Assembly: GCA_017622135.1 (NCBI GenBank)
Contig: JAGARR010000054.1
Coordinates: forward strand, 1-40,569
DNA length: 40,569 nt
Origin: Spirochaetaceae bacterium
GTDB taxonomy: Bacteria > Spirochaetota > Spirochaetia > Treponematales > Treponemataceae
Direction of reading: 5' to 3'
Part shown: in pieces, positions 8,480 to 16,583 of the stretch
How the letters are laid out: every line of letters begins with the position of its first letter
How positions within the stretch are numbered: the stretch's first letter is position 1
Notes under the pieces: generated by a model
Told to the model about the DNA's origin: nothing
Databases searched by the model: none
The model's input: the letters and a program-made list of their open reading frames with translations, nothing else
Made by a program: the position numbers and the translations under genes

Positions 8480-10652
8480 GAAAACGGACAACAAAGAACG
8501 ACGACAACAACTCCACGACACGGCTCACAAAGCTCCTTCTACAAGCGGCGTCTACTTCTGGAAAGACGAGGCAGGCACCGTGATTTATGTGGGAAAGGCG
8601 AAGAATCTGAGGAACCGCCTCTCCTCCTATTTTTCCGGCCGCAAGGACATCAAGACGCAGATTCTTGTGTCGAGGGCCGCATCCATTGAATACATCACCA
8701 CAGCCAACGAATATGAGGCCTTTATCCTGGAAAACAACATGATAAAGGAGCACAATCCCCGGTACAACATCAACCTGAAGGACGGAAAGTCCTATCCGGT
8801 GCTGCGGATTACCAACGAGCCCTTTCCAAGGCTCTTTAAAACACGGCGTATTCTTCAAGATGGCTCCAAGTATTTTGGACCATTTCCCGATGTGGGGGCC
8901 TTGGACACCTTCATCGAAACCCTCCACCGGCTCTATCCCCTGCGCCGCTGCAAAATCCTGCGTAAACGTGAATCTCCCTGTATGTACTATCATATTGGAA
9001 GATGTGGAGCACCTTGTTGCGATCGGGAATCAGAACACACCTATAACGAGTATATCGGTGAGATAGAAAGGATTCTTGAGGGCAAAGGAGCCGACACGGA
9101 GGCCCGGCTCACAGCTGAAATGAGGCAGGCGGCCAAGGAGCTGAAGTTCGAGAAGGCAGCCCGACTGCGGGATGGCATCGCCGCCCTGCGGGTGCTCCGC
9201 AGCCAGAACGTGGTGGAGGACTTCGACCCGGAAGACCGGGACTACATCGCCTATTTCAGCGAGGGGGAGCTGGCCAGCTTCACCGTGCTCAAGATGCGGC
9301 AGGGCAAGCTTTTAGGCAGGGACAACTACCGCACCGTCAGTCTCAATGAGACCGAGGAGCTGCTGGGTGAATTCCTTTCGGCCTACTACACCGAGGCTGC
9401 CATAATCCCCCCGAAAATCTTTGTCCCCACCACCACGGGCCTTGACTTGACCAGGCAATGGTTTGCCACCGCCCTGAACTCCCACCCGGACATCCAGGTG
9501 GTGTCCGAGCACACAAATCCCGGAGCCCAGCCGGACTACAAGCGCCACCTGGCAGCCATGAACATGGCCTTCCAGAACGCCCGGGAGGACATCATCCGCC
9601 GCCTGCGGGAACGGGGAGACATGCCTGCCATGGAGGAGCTGCAGCATCACCTGCACCTGCCCCATCTGCCCGTCCGCATCGAGGGCTTTGACATTGCCCA
9701 CATCGGCGGGCGGCTTCCCGTGGCCAGCCTCATCAGCTTCTACAACGGCAACCCGGACAAGAAGAACTACCGCTACTTCCGCCTGAAGACCACCGACGGC
9801 ATCATCGACGACTTTGCCTCCATGCGTGAGGCAGTGGCCCGCCGCTACACCCGGCTTCTGAACGAGCAGGCAGACCTGCCGGACCTGATTCTGATAGACG
9901 GAGGCATCGGCCAGGTAAACGCCGTCCAGTCCGTGCTTTCCGCCCTCCAGCTGGACATTCCCGTGGCGGGATTGGCAAAGCGGGACGAGGAAATCTACCG
10001 CCCCGGCAACAGCAAACCCATCCGCCTGCCCAAACGCAGCGATGCATTACGGCTGCTGCAGCGAGTCCGGGATGAGACCCACCGCTTTGCCACCAGCCGG
10101 AACCAGCGACTGCGTACCAAGGAGAACACCGTCAGCGTCTTCGCCGGAATGCCCCACGTGGGAGACAAGCGGGCTCGGAGCCTCATGCTCACCTTCACCA
10201 GCCCGGAGCAGCTGGTAAAGGACTGCCACAGCTATCTGGCGGAGGCGCAGGCTACCATGAAGGCCACCGGCAAACCCCTGCTGCCCAGCCAAGACACCCA
10301 CAAGGCGGCCATCAAAACCTCCGCCGGAAGCATCAGCCTCCCAGCGGGCCCCCAGGAACAGGAAATCTACGAGGCGGCTCCCATCGCCGCCCTCCTCCAC
10401 ATCCCCCGAAGCCAGGCGGAGGACATCCTGGCCGCCTGCAAGGAATTCGTGGCAGCCCAGAAATCCACCGCCCAGCGGTTGACCGCCAGCCTTCAGATGC
10501 CTTCCCACCAGACAAATCCCCCAGGAACCCAAGGCTCCGCCAGCTCCACGGCAACTGCCCAGCTGGCAGACCAGCTCTTTGATGACGAGTACAGCTTTGA
10601 GGAGGGGGAGGAATCCTTGGCGGCGGAGGAAAAGCCTCCCTACGGAGAATAA
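8478..10652 (+). CDS. uvrC: Excinuclease ABC subunit C (UvrC), extended C-terminus
   Basis: A 724-residue DNA repair nuclease subunit that makes both incisions with UvrAB in nucleotide excision repair. The GIY-YIG domain is at about 20-100 (GVYFWKD, IYVGKAKNLRNRLSSYF). A UvrB-binding UVR motif lies near 210-245 (AAKELKFEKAARLRDGI). The RNase H-like domain carries Asp405 (GFDIAH), Asp474 (LIDGG) and His535 (DETHRF). UvrC is usually about 600-620 residues. Here the two helix-hairpin-helix motifs (AGMPHVGDKRARSL and ALLHIPRSQAEDIL) are separated by about 50 extra residues, and a Gln/Ser/Glu-rich tail follows. The ATG at 8478 matches the family N-terminus; a longer upstream frame is antisense to the LamG gene. 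No Shine-Dalgarno site is obvious. Confidence 0.95.
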   Translation: MKTDNKERRQQLHDTAHKAPSTSGVYFWKDEAGTVIYVGKAKNLRNRLSSYFSGRKDIKTQILVSRAASIEYITTANEYEAFILENNMIKEHNPRYNINLKDGKSYPVLRITNEPFPRLFKTRRILQDGSKYFGPFPDVGALDTFIETLHRLYPLRRCKILRKRESPCMYYHIGRCGAPCCDRESEHTYNEYIGEIERILEGKGADTEARLTAEMRQAAKELKFEKAARLRDGIAALRVLRSQNVVEDFDPEDRDYIAYFSEGELASFTVLKMRQGKLLGRDNYRTVSLNETEELLGEFLSAYYTEAAIIPPKIFVPTTTGLDLTRQWFATALNSHPDIQVVSEHTNPGAQPDYKRHLAAMNMAFQNAREDIIRRLRERGDMPAMEELQHHLHLPHLPVRIEGFDIAHIGGRLPVASLISFYNGNPDKKNYRYFRLKTTDGIIDDFASMREAVARRYTRLLNEQADLPDLILIDGGIGQVNAVQSVLSALQLDIPVAGLAKRDEEIYRPGNSKPIRLPKRSDALRLLQRVRDETHRFATSRNQRLRTKENTVSVFAGMPHVGDKRARSLMLTFTSPEQLVKDCHSYLAEAQATMKATGKPLLPSQDTHKAAIKTSAGSISLPAGPQEQEIYEAAPIAALLHIPRSQAEDILAACKEFVAAQKSTAQRLTASLQMPSHQTNPPGTQGSASSTATAQLADQLFDDEYSFEEGEESLAAEEKPPYGE

Positions 10653-10689
10653 GTCCACCGCCACCACGCGAGATGGAGCGGGAGCCAGC

Positions 10690-11343
10690 CTACAGCAGGC
10701 TCTTCCCGGTGAGGGTGCGCCACAGCTCCCGCAGAATAATCATGTGGGCAGCCTCGTTGGGATGGATTCTGTCCGGCGAAAAGTTGCAGGTGTAGCGGCG
10801 GGACAGGGCCTGGTCGAAGGCGGCCTGTAGGTCCACAAAGGGCAGGTGGAATTCAGCGGCCACCTCACGGGCGGCGGCGGCGTACTGGCGCACCATGGAA
10901 CCAAGAGGATCGGCGGTGTTCAGCTCCAGCATGAAGGGGGACAGCACCATCATGGCCGCCCCGCAGTCCAAGCCGGATCGAATCATCCTGCGGCAATTTT
11001 CCTGGTAGCCCGCCACATCGATGAGCTCGCTGGTCCTGGCATGGCCGTCAAAGTGACGCCAGGCATCGTTCACCCCAATGAGGATGGAGATAAGGTCGGG
11101 CCGCAAATCCAACACGTCCTCCTGCCACCGCTCCAATAGCTGGGCTGAGGTGTCGCCGCCCACCCCACGATTGACAACCTGCACGTTCAGCTCAGGGCAG
11201 AACCCTGTCAGGGCAGCCTGCAGGAAATAGGCGTAGCCGTTGCCCAGGGATTCGCTCTTCCAGGTGGGCGCCAAAAAGTCACGGTCGCAGTCAGTGACGG
11301 AGTCCCCCGCCACCACAAAGATTGCATCCTTCTTTAAAATCAT
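10690..11343 (-). CDS. SGNH/GDSL-family hydrolase (esterase/lipase-like)
   Basis: A 217-residue protein with all SGNH blocks: GDS with nucleophile Ser15 (VVAGDSVTD), Gly in NRGVGGDTS, Asn in LIGVNDAW and the DxxH pair in SPDRIHPN. Members hydrolyse esters, acetylated sugars or lipids; substrate is not visible. There is no signal peptide, so it is likely cytoplasmic. GAGGTG lies 6 nt before the ATG. It is the last gene of a minus-strand series with the 72-residue membrane peptide (61-nt gap). It converges on uvrC with a 37-nt gap and I see no strong terminator there. Confidence 0.88.
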   Translation of the reverse strand: MILKKDAIFVVAGDSVTDCDRDFLAPTWKSESLGNGYAYFLQAALTGFCPELNVQVVNRGVGGDTSAQLLERWQEDVLDLRPDLISILIGVNDAWRHFDGHARTSELIDVAGYQENCRRMIRSGLDCGAAMMVLSPFMLELNTADPLGSMVRQYAAAAREVAAEFHLPFVDLQAAFDQALSRRYTCNFSPDRIHPNEAAHMIILRELWRTLTGKSLL

Positions 11344-11404
11344 AGTTCACCTCAAAAAAAGGGACGACTCACCAGCCGCCCCTCAAAACTGATGCCGTCA
11401 GGAG

Positions 11405-11623
11405 CTAGCCCTCCTTGCCGGCCTCCTCTTCCTTTTTGGCCTCGTTCTTGTCCTTTAAGTCTGCGATGCCGATGAACACGGAAATCAGCCCCACAAAGGC
11501 CGCCAGCACTGGGGCACACCCCTTCAGGAAGGCAATGATTTCAGCTCCCCAGGCAAGTCCGCCGGGAAGGGCCGCAAACACCGTAAACGCAATCAATACA
11601 ATTCCGACAATAATTGCCACCAT
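11405..11623 (-). CDS. Small membrane protein (72 residues, two hydrophobic segments)
   Basis: The start at 11623 is chosen because GGAGGTC lies about 7 nt upstream; the longer frame to 11710 lacks a site. The peptide begins MVAIIVGIVLIAFTVFAAL, then GGLAWGAEIIAFLKGCAPVL, then AAFVGLISVFIGIADLKDK, and ends in a charged Lys/Glu tail. This gives two or three short hydrophobic segments and a cytoplasmic tail. I do not recognise a named family. It lies between the nuclease-family lipoprotein and the SGNH hydrolase and has its own predicted promoter (11643-11671). It might assist export or be a stress peptide, but no function can be assigned. Confidence 0.75.
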   Translation of the reverse strand: MVAIIVGIVLIAFTVFAALPGGLAWGAEIIAFLKGCAPVLAAFVGLISVFIGIADLKDKNEAKKEEEAGKEG

Positions 11624-11642
11624 AAGATGACCTCCATACCCC

Positions 11643-11671
11643 ATTATCACATATTTCACCGCTTCTTGCAA
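11643..11671 (-). promoter_or_regulatory. Predicted promoter of the 72-residue membrane protein gene
   Basis: On the minus strand TTGCAA (11671-11666), a 17-nt spacer and GATAAT (11648-11643). The expected start is about 11636, giving a short leader that contains the GGAGGTC ribosome binding site. Confidence 0.45.
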
Positions 11672-11706
11672 TATTTTAGGAGAGACGGCCCCTCTCAGGT
11701 GGATTT

Positions 11707-12756
11707 TCAAAAGGCTACACGGCAGGCCACCGGCAGATGGTCAGAGTAGCCCTCATCCCGCCACATGGCATACCGATGGGGAATTTTTTGCCCCAGTTCA
11801 TTCACCTGCACCCAGGGGCCAGAGTCCACCGCCTCAAAGCCCAGAAGTTGAATCCTTCCGGCGGCAAACACGTGGTCAATCCGCTCCCAATCATCCTGGT
11901 ACCAGTAGCTGCCGGAGCTGGTGGTGTTGGGATGGAGCCAGCCGTTTTCCGCCGCCACGGCTCCCAGAAAGACCTGCCTTCCACCCGAGGACACGGAGGA
12001 AAACTCATCTAGGTCACGGTTAAAGTCTCCGCACACCAGAGCCCTCCCCGTACCAGTAGGACTGGTGAGCACCCGCTGCAGCTGGAGCTCCAGCAGGGCC
12101 TCCTGCTGCAGCTGCCAGAAGGCAGCCTCCTCCGCTCCGCCAGACTTAGACTTCCAATGGCACACAAAGAGAGTCAGGGCGGCTGCAGCCTCATCAGAAC
12201 CACTACCCTCACCGAGAAGCACCTCCACCTCCAGCAAGGGCCGCAGCTGGGGCTGCTCGCCACGAATCCTGCAGTCAACCTGGTGCACCAGCTTCCGTCC
12301 CAAGGGCAGGCGGGAAAAGACACCGCAGCCGATGGCACTTCCCTCCTCCACATGGAAGCTCATCCAGCCGTAGGCATCGTTGCCCCGCAGCCTGCCCGTC
12401 AACCGGTTGGAAATGTCATACATCACCGCCATGTTCTCGATTTCCTGCAGGACAAGGATGTCGGCATCCAGCAGCTCGATTGCCTCTGCCAGCCGTTCTA
12501 GGCGGGCCTCGTACAATTCCCGGCTCCATCGACTCTTGCTGCCCCTGAACTCCGAATACTCCAGCCCGGAGGTCTGTGCGTCAAAAAAGGTCTGCACGTT
12601 CCAGCTCACCACATGGAGCTGTTTTCCAGCACCTTTCCCAGATACCACCTCATCCTGCTGGTGGGAGCAAGACAAGAGCAGGGGTAGCATCAGACAGACC
12701 GCCACCAACCGCAGCATCCAAACAAACACACTCCGCCAATTCACCAATACACCCAT
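11707..12756 (-). CDS. Lipoprotein of the endonuclease/exonuclease/phosphatase family
   Basis: A 349-residue protein. The start at 12756 is chosen for GGAGG about 5 nt upstream and a proper signal peptide ending in the lipobox LLSC. The EEP fold motifs follow: VSWNVQTFF, VLQEIENM (metal Glu), VCHWKSK, ALVCGDFNRDLDEF and the terminal YSDHLPVACRV. These are the DNase I-like metal and phosphate-binding residues. Members act on DNA, RNA or phosphate esters; as an exported lipoprotein it is likely a periplasmic or surface nuclease or phosphoesterase, perhaps for nucleic acid scavenging (inference). A perfect -10 TATAAT is at 12809-12804 but no well-spaced -35 is clear. It is followed by the small membrane protein gene. 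Confidence 0.88.
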   Translation of the reverse strand: MGVLVNWRSVFVWMLRLVAVCLMLPLLLSCSHQQDEVVSGKGAGKQLHVVSWNVQTFFDAQTSGLEYSEFRGSKSRWSRELYEARLERLAEAIELLDADILVLQEIENMAVMYDISNRLTGRLRGNDAYGWMSFHVEEGSAIGCGVFSRLPLGRKLVHQVDCRIRGEQPQLRPLLEVEVLLGEGSGSDEAAAALTLFVCHWKSKSGGAEEAAFWQLQQEALLELQLQRVLTSPTGTGRALVCGDFNRDLDEFSSVSSGGRQVFLGAVAAENGWLHPNTTSSGSYWYQDDWERIDHVFAAGRIQLLGFEAVDSGPWVQVNELGQKIPHRYAMWRDEGYSDHLPVACRVAF

Positions 12757-12852
12757 TTGCACCTCCACAAATATGACCACAATTAGAAACAGGTCTCATA
12801 CTAATTATAGGTGCTGACAGGGTGATTTTTGACAAAATGGCAGAAAAAAAAC

Positions 12853-12885
12853 AAAAAAATGGAAGATATGCGAACATATCTTCCA
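12853..12885 (-). terminator. Intrinsic terminator of ychF
   Basis: Perfect 11-bp stem TGGAAGATATG (12860-12870) and CATATCTTCCA (12875-12885) with a 4-nt loop. On the minus strand it is followed by seven T (12859-12853) and a second T-run. It begins 46 nt after the ychF stop. Confidence 0.85.
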
Positions 12886-12930
12886 CAATAAATTGGTATT
12901 ACAGGTTAGATTCCCAAGACAAAACTACCC

Positions 12931-14040
12931 TTACACATTGAACTTGAAGAAAATTACGTCGCCGTCCTGAACGACATACTCCTTGCCCTCCATGCGGTAC
13001 TTGCCGGCGGCCTTGATCTCCGCCTCGCTGCCGTACTGCACCAGATCGTCGTAGCTGTACACCTCGGCCTTGATAAAGCCCCGCTCAAAGTCCGAATGGA
13101 TGACCCCGGCCGCCTTGGGCGCGGTGTCTCCCACCTTGATGGTCCAGGCACGGCATTCCTCCACACCAGCGGTAAAATAGGTGCGCAGCCCCATCAGATG
13201 GTAGGCAGCCCGAGCCAGGGTGGCAAGGCCAGACTCCTTCAGACCGATTTCCGCCAGGAATTCCTCCCGTTCCTCGGCACTGTCCATCTCTGCCAGGTCC
13301 GCCTCGAACTTGCCGCAGATGACCACCACATCGCTGCCCTGCTCCTGGGCAATCTTCCGCACTGCCTCCACGTGGGGACTTCCCTGCTGGATGCCCTCCT
13401 CGTCCACATTGCACACGTACATCATGGGCTTCATGGTAATCAGGTGGCAGTCATAGAGGGCTGCCTTCTCGTCGTCGCTCAGGTCGGCGGTGCGGGCGGC
13501 CTGTCCGTTTTCCAGCAGGGGCTTCACCTTGTTCAGGGCGGACAGCACGGCGGCGGCCTTCTTCTGGTCCTCCTTGCCCATCACCCTGGCATTCCGCTGG
13601 GCCTTCTCAATCCTCTTGTTCACCGTATCCAGGTCGGCGAAGGCCAGCTCCATGTTGATGGTCTCGATGTCGTCCGCCGGGTCAATCCTGTTGCTCACGT
13701 GGACAATGTCCTCGTTCTCAAAGCAGCGCACCACGTGGGCAATGACCCCCACCTCCCGGATGTGGGCCAAAAACTGGTTCCCCAGCCCCTCACCCTTGGA
13801 GGCACCCTTCACCAAACCAGCAATGTCCACAAATTCCACCGTGGCGGGCACCTTCCGCTTCGTCTCGAATTTCTTGGTCAGGAAGTCCAGCCGGGAGTCC
13901 GGCAGGTCCACAATGCCCACGTTGGGATTTATCGTGCAGAATGGATAGTTTGCCGCCTCGGCGGGGGCGGCGGTCAGTGCAGAAAAAATAGTGGACTTGC
14001 CCACGTTGGGCAGCCCCACAATACCGCAGTTAATAGCCAT
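12931..14040 (-). CDS. ychF: Ribosome-binding ATPase YchF (Obg-family)
   Basis: A 369-residue cytosolic P-loop ATPase of the TRAFAC class that binds ribosomes and has been tied to stress control. The G1 loop is GLPNVGKST near residue 8, the G3 region is DIAGLVKGASKGEGLGNQFL, and the specificity region is YVCNVDEEG, the NxxE form typical of YchF and ATP preference. The C-terminal TGS domain starts near 280 (LRTYFTAGVEECRAWTI). Length equals the family norm (about 363-370). GAGGGTG lies 5 nt before the ATG. The gene is monocistronic: terminator at 12853-12885 and a divergent rnf operon upstream. Confidence 0.96.
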   Translation of the reverse strand: MAINCGIVGLPNVGKSTIFSALTAAPAEAANYPFCTINPNVGIVDLPDSRLDFLTKKFETKRKVPATVEFVDIAGLVKGASKGEGLGNQFLAHIREVGVIAHVVRCFENEDIVHVSNRIDPADDIETINMELAFADLDTVNKRIEKAQRNARVMGKEDQKKAAAVLSALNKVKPLLENGQAARTADLSDDEKAALYDCHLITMKPMMYVCNVDEEGIQQGSPHVEAVRKIAQEQGSDVVVICGKFEADLAEMDSAEEREEFLAEIGLKESGLATLARAAYHLMGLRTYFTAGVEECRAWTIKVGDTAPKAAGVIHSDFERGFIKAEVYSYDDLVQYGSEAEIKAAGKYRMEGKEYVVQDGDVIFFKFNV

Positions 14041-14073
14041 GCTTCACCCTCTTGATAAAATAGATGTCCCACC

Positions 14074-14103
14074 ACTATATCATGGAAGAAAGTGGCAGTG
14101 CAA
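14074..14103 (-). promoter_or_regulatory. Possible ychF promoter
   Basis: On the minus strand TTGCAC (14103-14098), an 18-nt spacer and TATAGT (14079-14074), 33 nt before the ychF ATG. Both boxes are near consensus but the spacing is one over optimum. Confidence 0.35.
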
Positions 14104-14130
14104 GTTGCCAGAATACACGGCCCTGCAGGT

Positions 14131-14172
14131 TATGGATTGCAGATATTTTTTTAGATAATCCATAATTATCTA
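14131..14172. promoter_or_regulatory. Two overlapping dyads upstream of rnf
   Basis: TAGATAAT-N5-ATTATCTA is a perfect dyad at 14152-14172. A second perfect pair, TATGGATT (14131-14138) and AATCCATA (14157-14164), overlaps it. The block ends 34 nt before the rnf -35 box and about 90 nt from ychF. It may be a regulator site for the rnf operon; AT-rich DNA makes some chance matches possible. Confidence 0.5.
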
Positions 14173-14206
14173 TCTATAAAAAAACAAACAATATTTTCAG
14201 AACAAC

Positions 14207-14235
14207 TTGACCACTATTTTATTCTATTTTAGAAT
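14207..14235 (+). promoter_or_regulatory. Predicted sigma70-type promoter of the rnf operon
   Basis: TTGACC (14207-14212), a 17-nt spacer and TAGAAT (14230-14235). Each box differs from consensus at one position. Transcription would begin at about 14242-14243, which is the chosen rnfC ATG. Confidence 0.65.
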
Positions 14236-14242
14236 GGAATTC

Positions 14243-15601
14243 ATGAGAACCAACACATTCAAGGGCGGAATTCATCCGCCAGAGTTCAAAGAACTGACAC
14301 ATGAAATGAAGCTTGAGTCTGTCAGTCCCGCAACAAAGACTGTGGCCATTCCTGTTACACAGGGCGGTGCTCCCAACACACCCTGTGTCAAGGTTGGTGA
14401 CAGCGTTGCCAGGGGACAGAAGATTGCCTGCGGCGAAAGTCCCATGTCGGTGCCAGTCCATGCATCCATTGCAGGAACGGTAAAAAAAATAGAGGTCCGC
14501 ATGGTCTCTGGCAATCTGGAGGCTCCCTGTATCGTCATCCAGTCCGACGATTCCAACAGGACTGAGTTCATGCCACCTCTGGACCCCTTCAAGTGCAGCA
14601 AGGAAGAGTCCTTGGCCCGCATCAAGGAGGCCGGTATCGTGGGAATGGGTGGAGCAGGCTTCCCCACCCACATCAAGTTCAATCCTCCCGCTGGCAAGAC
14701 CATCGAGTACGTGCTGGCCAACGCCGCTGAGTGCGAGCCCTACCTCACCGTGGACGAGCGGGCCATGGCGGAGACTCCCGACACCTTTATAGACGGTCTG
14801 GCCATCGCCATGAAGATTACCGGTGCCCAGAAGGGAATCATCGTCCTGGAGGACAACAAGGCCTATCTCTGCGAAACCCTGCAGAAGGCCATCGAGAAAA
14901 ACATCCACGGCAGTCCCATCTCAATCTGCCTGTGCAAGACAAAATATCCCCAGGGTGGAGAGAAGAGCGTCACTATGGCCGCCCTTGGCCGTGAGATTCC
15001 TGCCGGTGGCCTCCCTGCCGACATCGGATGCTGCATCAGCAACGTCACCACCCTCTGCGCCATCTCCGAAGCCTTCCGGGAGGGAAAGCCCGTCATCGAC
15101 CGCACCGTCACCTTCTCCGGAATGGGATGCAAGACACGACGGAACCTGCGGCTCCCCCTCGGAACCATCATCTCTGACCTGATGCCCCAGGAGATTGAGG
15201 CCGACGACACGGTGGTGAAGATTGTGGCCGGCGGCCCCATGATGGGCATGGCCATGACAAACACCACTTTCCCGGTCACCAAGACCACCTCTGGTGTGCT
15301 CTTCCTGACTGCAAAGGAAACCTTCCTGGTAGAGGAGGATCCCTGCATCGGTTGCGGCAGCTGCATCGACCACTGCCCCTACCGCCTCTCGCCAGTACTG
15401 ATGGTTCGTTCCATGAGTGCCGACGACTACAACGAGGCCAACCGCTACGGTTTGATGGACTGTGTGGAATGCGGAACCTGTTCCTATGTCTGCCCCTCCC
15501 ACATCCGGCTGGTGCAGCGGTTCAAGGTGGGCAAGTCCATCTTCAGAGAACAGATGGCCAAAGAAAAGGCTAAGGCCGAAAAGGAGAAGCGTAATGGCTG
15601 A
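14243..15601 (+). CDS. rnfC: Rnf complex subunit C
   Basis: A 452-residue peripheral subunit of the ion-pumping ferredoxin:NAD+ oxidoreductase, carrying the NADH/FMN site and two 4Fe-4S clusters. The start at 14243 gives the typical MRTNTFKGGIHPPEFKELT opening; longer starts overlap the promoter. A Gly-rich nucleotide segment (GIVGMGGAGFPTHIK) is near residue 135, an SLBB-like region follows, and the ferredoxin motifs are CIGCGSCIDHCP and CVECGTCSYVCP near residues 370-420. It has a Lys/Glu tail. The length is that of the short clostridial and spirochetal form; proteobacterial RsxC is longer. The stop overlaps the rnfD start by 8 bp. Confidence 0.95.
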   Translation: MRTNTFKGGIHPPEFKELTHEMKLESVSPATKTVAIPVTQGGAPNTPCVKVGDSVARGQKIACGESPMSVPVHASIAGTVKKIEVRMVSGNLEAPCIVIQSDDSNRTEFMPPLDPFKCSKEESLARIKEAGIVGMGGAGFPTHIKFNPPAGKTIEYVLANAAECEPYLTVDERAMAETPDTFIDGLAIAMKITGAQKGIIVLEDNKAYLCETLQKAIEKNIHGSPISICLCKTKYPQGGEKSVTMAALGREIPAGGLPADIGCCISNVTTLCAISEAFREGKPVIDRTVTFSGMGCKTRRNLRLPLGTIISDLMPQEIEADDTVVKIVAGGPMMGMAMTNTTFPVTKTTSGVLFLTAKETFLVEEDPCIGCGSCIDHCPYRLSPVLMVRSMSADDYNEANRYGLMDCVECGTCSYVCPSHIRLVQRFKVGKSIFREQMAKEKAKAEKEKRNG

Positions 15602-16583
15602 TGAAAACAAGGTATATCTTTCCCCTGGACCCCACGTCTCGTCCAAGCGGACCACCCAAAGCGTCATGCTCTTTGTCATCATCGCACTGCTGCCCCTCTG
15701 CATCTGCGGAGTTGTGGTGTTCGGCATTCCAGCCTTAGTGACATTGATTGTTTCCGTGGCTTCCGCAGTCATCTTCGAGATGCTGTTCCAGAAGCTCACC
15801 AAGCAGACCGTCAGAATCAAGGACCTGTCCGCTGTGGTGACAGGAATCATGCTGGCACTGGTGCTGCCTCCCTCCACCCCGGTCTGGATCACCATGCTGG
15901 GTGCCCTCTTTGCCATCGTAGTGGCAAAGGGCTTCTTCGGCGGAATCGGAGCCAACGTGTTCAATCCCGCCCTCACCGGCCGCGCCTTCCTGTTCACCAG
16001 CTTTCCCGTGGCCATGTCCACCTGGACACTGCCCTTTGACACCGAGACCGGAGCCACCATCCTGAGCACCATGAAGGGATTCGACACCTCCACAGGAGCC
16101 TCCATCATGGAGAATGTAGCCATAGAGAACGCCAGTACCATCACCGAGTCCTACCTTCCCTTCATCTTGGGAACACGGGCGGGATGTATCGGCGAGACCA
16201 GTACCCTGCTGATTCTCATCGCCTTCGTCTTCCTGCTGGTGACAAAAATCATCGACTGGAGGGCTCCTGTCGCCATGATTGTGGTGACGGTAGCTTGCTC
16301 TGCCCTTGCAGGAACCCCTCCCGGGCTGGCCCTGATGTCCGGTGGACTGCTCTTTGGTGCTGTTTTCATGACAACAGACTACGCCACAGCCCCTGTTACA
16401 AAGACTGGACGCCTGATTTTTGGTGCTGGAGCTGGTCTGATTACCTTCCTTATCCGTCAGTTTGGCGGCTATCCAGAAGGCGTTATGTTTAGTATCCTGA
16501 TTATGAATGCCCTCACACCCTTCTTGAACAAGATTATTCCTGCAAAGTATGGATACAAGGGCAAAAAGGCAGGTGCAAGATGA
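15594..16583 (+). CDS. rnfD: Rnf complex subunit D (flavinylated membrane subunit)
   Basis: A 329-residue polytopic NqrB/RnfD-family membrane protein. AAGGAG lies 8 nt before the ATG, inside the rnfC end. Known family signatures visible are GGIGANVFNPALTGRAF in the first half and DYATAPVT-K-GR near the C-terminus. The covalent FMN motif TGAT is seen in TETGATILST, making Thr155 the probable acceptor; attachment needs an ApbE/Ftp enzyme, which is not in this window. The subunit takes part in membrane electron transfer and ion movement. The stop overlaps the rnfG start (ATGA). Confidence 0.95.
   Translation: MADENKVYLSPGPHVSSKRTTQSVMLFVIIALLPLCICGVVVFGIPALVTLIVSVASAVIFEMLFQKLTKQTVRIKDLSAVVTGIMLALVLPPSTPVWITMLGALFAIVVAKGFFGGIGANVFNPALTGRAFLFTSFPVAMSTWTLPFDTETGATILSTMKGFDTSTGASIMENVAIENASTITESYLPFILGTRAGCIGETSTLLILIAFVFLLVTKIIDWRAPVAMIVVTVACSALAGTPPGLALMSGGLLFGAVFMTTDYATAPVTKTGRLIFGAGAGLITFLIRQFGGYPEGVMFSILIMNALTPFLNKIIPAKYGYKGKKAGAR

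Noticed and set aside
14921..16144. 407-residue minus-strand open frame
   Set aside because: It is antisense to rnfC and rnfD.
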